From an uncultured Bacteroides sp. (GTDB taxonomy: Bacteria; Bacteroidota; Bacteroidia; Bacteroidales; Bacteroidaceae), in NCBI GenBank assembly GCA_905201685.1, contig CAJKOW010000010.1:1-46994 (forward strand): 46,994 bases of DNA, read 5' to 3'. Positions 41,841 to 46,994 of the stretch are shown here, in pieces (the first letter of the stretch is position 1; every line of letters starts with the position of its first letter). Both the position numbers and the translations under genes were made by a program. Under the pieces are notes generated by a model, which ran no database searches, was not told where the DNA came from, and saw only the letters and a program-made list of their open reading frames with translations.

Positions 41841-41939
41841 CTTTTTAAATTTTTGTGTTACTCTAAATTAAGTTTGTTTGTTGCTTAATTCACCATCACA
41901 CGATATGGTTTTACCATACGATGTTGCAAAAAAGCGGTG

Positions 41940-41971
41940 CAAAAGTACGCTTTCTTTTTGAATTACACAAA
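41940..41971 (-). promoter_or_regulatory. rplY promoter
   Basis: On the minus strand: TTTG (41968-41971), 20 bp, then TACTTTTG (41940-41947). This is close to the ideal Bacteroides -33/-7 pair. It predicts a leader of about 90 nt containing a perfect TATGGT-AA-ACCATA type hairpin near 41905-41920. Confidence 0.75.
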
Positions 41972-41981
41972 AATATACCGG

Positions 41982-42395
41982 TTAAAAATCAATATCTATT
42001 TTGATTTCTCCATCCAGCGCAGCTGATTCTAAGCTGCTATTTGTGTTAGCGATGACGTTGTTTGCATCTTTGTTTCCGTTGGCCGGAGTAGAGTCGGAAG
42101 AAGCGTCGTTGCCCTGTTCCTCTTCGATAAAGCGGATGGCTTGTTGTAATCCGGCCATGAACTTTTCAAAATCTTCTTTATAGAGAAAGATTTTATGCTT
42201 CTCAAAACTTACCTGCGAATCATCGCCTTCGCCGGTCACAATTTTCTTGCTTTCGGTAATGGCCAGAAACATTTCATCTTTTCTGTTCTTCTTTACGTCC
42301 AAATAGTAAATACGTTTACCTGCTTTGATGGATTGGGAAAATACAATCTCCTTGTCATTCATGTCGCCACCGTTTTTTTTCTTTAACTCTTCCAT
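41982..42395 (-). CDS. DUF3276 PUR-like nucleic-acid-binding protein
   Basis: The 137-aa protein fits DUF3276, a family with the PUR (purine-rich-binding) fold. The core is about residues 10-95: KEIVFSQSIKAGKRIYYLDV, DEMFLAITESKKIV and KIFLYKEDFEKFMAGLQQAI. The C-terminal about 40 residues (Asp/Ser/Asn-rich) appear unstructured. It likely binds single-stranded DNA or RNA; its target is unknown. The ATG at 42395 was chosen because the promoter (42423-42453) would cover the longer alternative. Confidence 0.85.
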   Translation of the reverse strand: MEELKKKNGGDMNDKEIVFSQSIKAGKRIYYLDVKKNRKDEMFLAITESKKIVTGEGDDSQVSFEKHKIFLYKEDFEKFMAGLQQAIRFIEEEQGNDASSDSTPANGNKDANNVIANTNSSLESAALDGEIKIDIDF

Positions 42396-42422
42396 ATTAT
42401 AGGTTCTTGTTGTAATCGGCTT

Positions 42423-42453
42423 CAAAATTGATGATTTTTTTTAAACTGTCAAA
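42423..42453 (-). promoter_or_regulatory. Promoter of the DUF3276 gene
   Basis: On the minus strand: TTTG (42450-42453), exactly 19 bp, then CAATTTTG (42423-42430), one mismatch from TAnnTTTG. Confidence 0.65.
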
Positions 42454-42525
42454 AGAAAAAAGCCGGATAATGACTTTTTGCATAAAAAAATGTGATTTAT
42501 TTGTGCTGAACTCACTAAAAATGCC

Positions 42526-42533
42526 TACTTTTG
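42526..42533 (+). promoter_or_regulatory. -7 promoter element of the nusB operon
   Basis: TACTTTTG, followed by GCAC, lies 32 bp before the nusB start. A TTTG lies at 42500-42503, 22 bp upstream. Confidence 0.65.
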
Positions 42534-42565
42534 CACTGTTAAAACAATAGTATTTATTTAGCATT

Positions 42566-43492
42566 ATGATTAACAGAGTTCTTATTCGTCTTAAGATTAT
42601 ACAGATTGTATATGCTTATTATCAGAACGGCAGTAAAAATTTAGACTCAGCGGAGAAAGAATTGTTCTTTAGCCTTTCTAAGGCATACGACCTTTACAAC
42701 TACCTGCTGATGCTGATGATTGCTTTGACGAACTACGCACGCAAGCGCATTGATGCGGCAAAAGCCAAGTTGGCTCCCACCGCCGAAGAGTTGTATCCCA
42801 ACATGAAGTTTGTAGAAAACAAGTTTATTGCCCAGTTGGAAGGCAATAAGCAGCTATTGGATTATGTTGCTAATCAGAAACGTTCGTGGGATAATGATGA
42901 AGACTTCGTAAAAGGACTTTACGAGAAGATTCAGGCCTCGGATATATATAAGGAATATATGGCTTCGTCGGATAATTCGTACGAGGCAGATCGGGAATTA
43001 TGGCGTAAACTCTATAAGACGTTTATTTTCCATAATGAAGATTTGGACAGCCTGCTCGAGGATCAGAGTCTGTATTGGAATGATGATAAGGATATTGTAG
43101 ATACGTTTGTATTGAAGACAATCAAGCGTTTTGATGAAAAGAATGGGGCAGATCAAGAACTCCTTCCTGAGTTTAAGGACGAGGAGGATCGGGAGTTTGC
43201 ACGCCGGTTGTTCCGCCGTACCATATTGAATTGCGATTACTATCGCCACCTTATCAGCGAGAACACACGAAACTGGGATCTCGATCGTGTAGCCTTTATG
43301 GATGTAATCATTATGCAGTGTGCTTTGGCCGAGATATTGAGTTTTCCTAATATCCCCATCAGTGTCTCTTTAAATGAATATGTTGACATTGCAAAGGTGT
43401 ATAGTACATTAAAGAGCGGCAGTTTTGTCAATGGTACATTGGACGGAATTGTTAAGGTATTAAAAAAAGAAGGTAAGTTAACGAAAAACTGA
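42566..43492 (+). CDS. nusB: Transcription antitermination factor NusB (long form)
   Basis: The 308-aa protein is about twice the length of E. coli NusB, as is usual in Bacteroidetes. It begins MINRVLIRLKIIQIVYAYYQ. The C-terminal about 140 residues carry the NusB core (FARRLFRRTILNCDYYRHLI, LDRVAFMDVIIMQCALAEIL, SVSLNEYVDIAKVYSTLKSG). It acts in rRNA antitermination with NusE and boxA RNA. It heads a plus-strand run with yajC, ybbR-like and coaE. Confidence 0.93.
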   Translation: MINRVLIRLKIIQIVYAYYQNGSKNLDSAEKELFFSLSKAYDLYNYLLMLMIALTNYARKRIDAAKAKLAPTAEELYPNMKFVENKFIAQLEGNKQLLDYVANQKRSWDNDEDFVKGLYEKIQASDIYKEYMASSDNSYEADRELWRKLYKTFIFHNEDLDSLLEDQSLYWNDDKDIVDTFVLKTIKRFDEKNGADQELLPEFKDEEDREFARRLFRRTILNCDYYRHLISENTRNWDLDRVAFMDVIIMQCALAEILSFPNIPISVSLNEYVDIAKVYSTLKSGSFVNGTLDGIVKVLKKEGKLTKN

Positions 43493-43534
43493 TACCTTTG
43501 TTGCTCACATTTAAAAAACTAAAACTGAATATTT

Positions 43535-43870
43535 ATGAATTTGATGACTGTATTCCTTTTGCAGGCTGCTCCTGCAGGTCCTGCGGGTGGCGGTAGCATG
43601 ATGTGGATCATGTTAATAGCCATGTTTGTGATCATGTATTTCTTTATGATTCGTCCGCAGAACAAGAAACAAAAAGAAATTGCTAACTTCCGCAAGTCTC
43701 TTCAGGTTAACCAGAAGGTGATTACGGCTGGTGGCATCCATGGCGTGATCAAGGAAATCAATGATAATGACGTGATCCTTGAGATTGCTTCTAATGTAAA
43801 GATCCGCATTGATAAGAATTCTATTTTTGCTGCAGCAGCCGATGCAAATAGCAGTCAGGCTACAAAATAA
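43535..43870 (+). CDS. yajC: Preprotein translocase subunit YajC
   Basis: This 111-aa inner-membrane protein is an accessory part of the SecDF-YajC complex. It has one N-terminal membrane helix (about 20-38; MMWIMLIAMFVIMYFFMIRP), followed by the conserved PQNKKQKEIANFRKSLQ and a small beta domain (VITAGGIHGVIKEINDNDV). It lies 42 bp after nusB and 18 bp before the YbbR-like gene. Confidence 0.95.
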   Translation: MNLMTVFLLQAAPAGPAGGGSMMWIMLIAMFVIMYFFMIRPQNKKQKEIANFRKSLQVNQKVITAGGIHGVIKEINDNDVILEIASNVKIRIDKNSIFAAAADANSSQATK

Positions 43871-43888
43871 AGGAAGGATGAAGAGCCT

Positions 43889-44911
43889 ATGCTCGGTCGG
43901 AATAGCATAAAAAGAACCTATTTTAGAATTGCTGTACAAGTGAAGAACTTTCTGCTTAGTGCCAAGAGCAGGGAGTTCTTCATTTTTTTATTTTTCTTTT
44001 TCGTTGCCAGCGGATTCTGGTTGTTGCAGACATTGAATAACGATTACGAAACTGAATTTTCAGTTCCGGTACGATTGAAAGGTGTGCCGGATAATGTAGT
44101 CATTACCTCAGAACCAGCATCAGAACTGCACATCAGGGTGAAGGATAAAGGAACTGTATTGCTGAATTACATGCTGGGTAAGAGCTTCTATCCACTGACG
44201 ATTAATTTCGACGACTATAAAGCTGCTGATAACAGCAACCATGTACGTATTATCTCGTCCGAGTTCGAGAAGAAAATCCTCAGTCAGTTGAATGTATCCA
44301 CTCGTTTACTGTCGGTAAAGCCGGATACGCTGGAGTATTATTATTCTACGGGAGATTCGAAGCTGGTGCCTGTCAAGTTATTGGGTGAAGTCAGTGCTGG
44401 GCGGCAGTATTATTTGTCCGATACGGTTTTTACTCCCGATTCGGTGTTGGTCTATGCTTCGAAGGAGGTTTTGGATACGGTTACGGCAGCCTATACCAAA
44501 TGGGTCAGGCAAGATAATATCAGTGATACGTTGCGGCAGTCTGTAAGTTTGCTGGTACGCAAGGGCATGAAATACATACCCTCGTCGGTCGAGATGATGT
44601 TGCCTGTAGATATCTATACAGAAAAGACGGTAGAAGTACCATTGAAAGGAGTTAATTTTCCTGCTGATAAAATCTTGAGGACTTTTCCTTCGAAAGTGCA
44701 GGTTACTTTTCAGGTGGGATTGAGCCGTTTTCGGAAAATTACTGCGGACGATTTTCATATTCGCGTGTCGTACGAGGAATTGCTTCTGCTTGGAGCTGAT
44801 AAATACACGGTTAAGTTGGGGCATTTGCCTGAAGGGGTTACCCAAGTCCGTGTCCATCCGGAGCAGGTGGATTTTCTAATAGAACAAATATCTTCGGATT
44901 ATGGCAACTAA
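43889..44911 (+). CDS. YbbR-like domain protein (CdaR-type)
   Basis: The 340-aa protein has a single membrane helix near residues 30-50 (FFIFLFFFFVASGFW) and an outward-facing chain of YbbR-like beta domains. In Firmicutes, YbbR/CdaR proteins regulate the diadenylate cyclase CdaA; in Bacteroidales they are commonly found between yajC and coaE, as here. No cdaA is in the window. It overlaps coaE by 11 bp. Confidence 0.85.
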   Translation: MLGRNSIKRTYFRIAVQVKNFLLSAKSREFFIFLFFFFVASGFWLLQTLNNDYETEFSVPVRLKGVPDNVVITSEPASELHIRVKDKGTVLLNYMLGKSFYPLTINFDDYKAADNSNHVRIISSEFEKKILSQLNVSTRLLSVKPDTLEYYYSTGDSKLVPVKLLGEVSAGRQYYLSDTVFTPDSVLVYASKEVLDTVTAAYTKWVRQDNISDTLRQSVSLLVRKGMKYIPSSVEMMLPVDIYTEKTVEVPLKGVNFPADKILRTFPSKVQVTFQVGLSRFRKITADDFHIRVSYEELLLLGADKYTVKLGHLPEGVTQVRVHPEQVDFLIEQISSDYGN

Positions 44912-45491
44912 AATTGGTATTACGGGTGGAATTGGCAGTGGAAAAAGTGTCGTATCCCATTTGCTTGATGTGATGGGTGTGCCAATGTATATTTCTGACA
45001 TTGAAACCAAGAAGCTGATGCAGAGTGATGAGGAGATTCGTCGGAGCCTGATAGCTTTGTTGGGAGAGGAGGTATATGTAGGAGGTAGCTTAAACAAGCC
45101 GATGCTGGCTGCTTATCTTTTTGCTTCGGATCAGCATGCACGTGAAATTAATGCGATAGTCCATCCGCGTGTAAAGGCCGACTTCCGCCGATGGGCGCAG
45201 GAGCACGACCGTCATCCTCTTGTCGGTATTGAGTCGGCAATTCTGATTGAAGCAGGTTTCGCAGCCGAAGTCGATAAGGTAGTGATGGTCTATGCTCCTC
45301 GTGAAGTTCGGGTAGCTCGTGCTATAAAGCGTGACAGTTCCTCACGCGAGCAGATAGAACAACGCATTCGTAGCCAGATGGATGATGAAGTAAAGCGTGA
45401 ATACGCAGACTTTGTGATAGTGAACGACGGCGAAAGAGCTTTGATTCCACAGGTTCAGGAGCTGCTTGCATGGAATTGCATAAGAAATTAG
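44901..45491 (+). CDS. coaE: Dephospho-CoA kinase
   Basis: This 196-aa cytosolic enzyme phosphorylates dephospho-CoA in the last step of coenzyme A synthesis. The P-loop is GGIGSGKS (9-16). Other markers are YISDIETKKLM (substrate region), HPRVKADFRRW near 88-98, and VMVYAPREVRVARAIKRD (lid region). The start lies inside the YbbR-like gene, so translation is coupled. Confidence 0.95.
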   Translation: MATKIGITGGIGSGKSVVSHLLDVMGVPMYISDIETKKLMQSDEEIRRSLIALLGEEVYVGGSLNKPMLAAYLFASDQHAREINAIVHPRVKADFRRWAQEHDRHPLVGIESAILIEAGFAAEVDKVVMVYAPREVRVARAIKRDSSSREQIEQRIRSQMDDEVKREYADFVIVNDGERALIPQVQELLAWNCIRN

Positions 45492-45516
45492 TGAAAGCAA
45501 AAATAAGTTTCCTTAT

Positions 45517-45547
45517 TTTGTATTCTCTTCTGCTTGCATTATCTTTG
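45517..45547 (+). promoter_or_regulatory. Promoter of the DUF5606 gene
   Basis: TTTG (45517-45520), exactly 19 bp, then TATCTTTG (45540-45547). It is a full match to the Bacteroides consensus and lies 50 bp before the start codon. Confidence 0.8.
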
Positions 45548-45596
45548 CCAATCAATTTAAACCTACTATTAACTAATCAAAAATAAGAATAGAGTT

Positions 45597-46022
45597 ATGT
45601 TGAAAACTATTTTGTCTATCTCAGGAAAACCGGGATTGTATAAACTTGTTTCTCAAGGAAAGAATATGCTGATTGTGGAATCCATTGTCGATAAAAAACG
45701 GTTCCCTGCTTACGGTAACGAAAAGATTATTTCATTAGGCGATATTGCCATGTACACGGATGCTGAAGATATTCCATTGAAGGATGTTTTAGCCTCGATG
45801 AAGAAGAAAGAGGGTGGCGCTGCCGTTAATATGGATTTAAAGAAGGCAACTTCTGAGGAGCTTCGTACTTATTTGGCCGAAGTGTTGCCCAATTTCGATC
45901 GTGATCGTGTGCATTCTTCCGATATTAAGAAGTTGATTTCCTGGTATAATCTGCTGGTTGCTGCCGGTTTGACTGATTTTGAGGAGGTTGCTGAGCAGGA
46001 AGAGGCAACAGAAGAAAAATAA
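45597..46022 (+). CDS. DUF5606 family protein
   Basis: The 141-aa protein begins MLKTILSISGKPGLYKLVSQ, the typical start of DUF5606, a family largely confined to Bacteroidetes. The N-terminal part (about 1-55) looks like a small beta domain; the second half (about 70-125) is helical; the tail is Glu-rich. The function is unknown. It has a near-ideal promoter of its own and a hairpin terminator, so it is monocistronic and probably well expressed. Confidence 0.9.
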   Translation: MLKTILSISGKPGLYKLVSQGKNMLIVESIVDKKRFPAYGNEKIISLGDIAMYTDAEDIPLKDVLASMKKKEGGAAVNMDLKKATSEELRTYLAEVLPNFDRDRVHSSDIKKLISWYNLLVAAGLTDFEEVAEQEEATEEK

Positions 46023-46059
46023 AAAGGCAGAATTTATTTCTTCAATTAAAATATATTAA

Positions 46060-46117
46060 TGGGTGTATCAAGAAAGTAGAACGGTTAAGTCTGTTCAATG
46101 CCTTTCTGATACACCCA
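46060..46117. terminator. Bidirectional terminator (DUF5606 / deaminase)
   Basis: The arms TGGGTGTATCAAGAAAG (46060-46076) and CTTTCTGATACACCCA (46102-46117) pair apart from one bulged base. TTTTCTT follows on the plus strand, and an AT-rich run on the minus. It lies between convergent genes. Confidence 0.8.
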
Positions 46118-46122
46118 TTTTC

Positions 46123-46665
46123 TTAGTATTCAACCTTATCTTCCTTTTTCATCCACATGTCAAAGGCTTTGATGGCCTCTTCGGGTAATACTATTTCAGA
46201 AGGTAGTTTGCGCCGGTCTTTAGGCAACTCCAGTTCATCGTAGATGAAAGAGTCGTCAAAACCGATATTTTTAGCGTCGGTCTTGTTATTGCCGTAATAC
46301 ATTTTGTCCAGATGTGCCCAATAGATGGCACCCAGACACATGGGGCAAGGCTCGCAAGAAGTATAGATTTCATATCCACTCAGGTCAAACGTCTTTAGCT
46401 TTTCACAAGCAGCACGTATGGCGCTTACTTCAGCGTGAGCTGTAGGATCGCAGTTGGATGTCACACGGTTGACGCCAGTAGCTACAATCTGACCGTCTTT
46501 GGCGATGACCGCACCAAAGGGCCCTCCGCCGTTTTGTACGTTTTCGACAGATAATTCTATGGCTTTTCTCATTAATTCTTCTTTCGTCATAGTTTGAGGC
46601 TTTTTGTTACACGAGGTAAAGATAAGAAGAATAAACGGGATTAAAAACAAAATATTCTTATTCAT
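46123..46665 (-). CDS. Nucleoside deaminase with lipoprotein signal peptide
   Basis: The 180-aa protein has the cytidine/deoxycytidylate deaminase zinc motifs HAEVSAI (His77, Glu79) and PCPMC (Cys107, Cys110). Overall it matches the guanine deaminase/tRNA adenosine deaminase-like nucleoside deaminases of Bacteroides (GGGPFGAVIAKDGQIVATGV). Upstream of the usual start (MTKEELMRKA at 46590) lies a signal peptide with lipobox IFTSC, Cys19 being followed by Asn-Lys-Lys. If the 46665 start is used, the enzyme is a lipoprotein outside the cytoplasm. If 46590 is used, it is a normal cytosolic guanine deaminase of 155 aa. Confidence 0.82.
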   Translation of the reverse strand: MNKNILFLIPFILLIFTSCNKKPQTMTKEELMRKAIELSVENVQNGGGPFGAVIAKDGQIVATGVNRVTSNCDPTAHAEVSAIRAACEKLKTFDLSGYEIYTSCEPCPMCLGAIYWAHLDKMYYGNNKTDAKNIGFDDSFIYDELELPKDRRKLPSEIVLPEEAIKAFDMWMKKEDKVEY

Positions 46666-46693
46666 TTTTATAGTTTTTATTAGCTTTCCTGGA

Positions 46694-46994
46694 TGTGTCT
46701 ATACTTATTATGCTAATGTGTCTTGTACTGATATAGGTAGACACATTTTAATAACAAAAATGTGAATCAACAATGAGGAAAAAACACAGTCGTTTCAGTG
46801 AAGAGGATCGAATATCTCTTCTTCGTGCTTATTATCAGTCAGGCTTGAGCAAGCATTCTTTTTGCAAACTTCACTCCCTCAGCGGTCTTAGGCTTTTAAA
46901 TTATTGGATAGAAAAGTATGGTGATAAAGTAAAATCGCTATCTTCGCCTTCGATAACTTCAACGGAAGAAGATATGGCCAATCGCAGCAAAGAA
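46694..46994 (+). mobile_element. Left end of an insertion sequence (partial)
   Basis: A transposase-like first gene starts at 46773 and runs off the window. Upstream, TGTGTCTA (46694-46701) and TAGACACA (46738-46745) are inverted, with a further CACATTTT/AAAAATGTG pair at 46742-46764. These could be the IS terminal region. The family and exact end cannot be fixed without the right end. Confidence 0.5.
46773..46994 (+). CDS. Transposase OrfA-like protein (partial)
   Basis: The first 74 codons begin MRKKHSRFSEEDRISLLRAY and include an HTH-like segment (YQSGLSKHSFCKLHSL) and LRLLNYWIEKYG. This resembles the small helix-turn-helix first ORF of two-ORF insertion sequences. The frame is open to the end of the window. 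The catalytic ORF would lie beyond it. Confidence 0.65.
   Translation, partial: MRKKHSRFSEEDRISLLRAYYQSGLSKHSFCKLHSLSGLRLLNYWIEKYGDKVKSLSSPSITSTEEDMANRSKE

Noticed and set aside
1..46994. tRNA, rRNA and known riboswitches
   Set aside because: I looked through the intergenic regions and recognised none; a covariance-model search would be needed to exclude short or divergent RNAs.

Overview
The window looks like a chromosomal segment of a Bacteroides species or a close relative (Bacteroidales). The evidence is: repeated TAnnTTTG-type -7 promoter elements upstream of starts; a biotin-dependent methylmalonyl-CoA decarboxylase operon typical of succinate/propionate fermenters; a long NusB (308 aa); GLPGLI, DUF5606, DUF3276 and CocE/NonD proteins; and a TonB-receptor-like outer-membrane protein with an N-terminal carboxypeptidase-regulatory domain. 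No rRNA or tRNA gene was recognised. Species cannot be fixed from sequence reading alone.

Layout. 1-8 kb: end of a secreted alpha/beta hydrolase, ribosomal protein L31 type B, a secreted endonuclease/exonuclease/phosphatase-fold protein, class II fructose-bisphosphate aldolase, a membrane-domain/cytidylate-kinase-like fusion divergent from an AraC regulator, and a secreted CocE/NonD hydrolase. 8-18 kb: two minus-strand runs of small proteins (SDR, DUF2200, YdeI-like, cysteine-rich, DUF3795; then Cdd1-DUF3795, GNAT, SDR, HxlR regulator), a triple-GNAT fusion with a coupled GNAT, a MINPP-like histidine phosphatase and a cupin. 18-23 kb: CDF metal exporter, SusA-like GH13 amylase, TPR protein. 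23-28 kb: mce-mmdA-(lamin tail/OadG)-mmdC-mmdB, which should epimerise methylmalonyl-CoA and decarboxylate it to propionyl-CoA while pumping Na+.

28-36.2 kb looks accessory. A long repeat-rich intergenic region leads to a type II toxin-antitoxin pair, a possible LuxR-type remnant, and a two-component system (minus strand) divergent from a leucine-rich-repeat protein, a GLPGLI protein and an outer-membrane beta-barrel protein. It ends at a palindromic repeat. 36.7-47 kb returns to housekeeping genes: CPA2 cation/proton antiporter, Gfo/Idh/MocA oxidoreductase, Hsp15-like S4 protein, pth, rplY, PUR-like DUF3276, nusB, yajC, ybbR-like, coaE, DUF5606, a nucleoside deaminase with a lipoprotein signal, and the left edge of an insertion sequence.

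The most unusual signal is non-coding. Three intergenic regions (7884-8059, 22824-22889 and 28138-28357) hold strongly degenerate tandem arrays whose anchor bases recur every 22 bp. Two of them appear to share one unit in opposite orientation, with a CGAG core followed by CAAGC. I know of no described element matching this. Other points worth checking are the lamin-tail/OadG fusion, the lipoprotein deaminase, the triple GNAT, and a structured 102-nt element between mce and mmdA.
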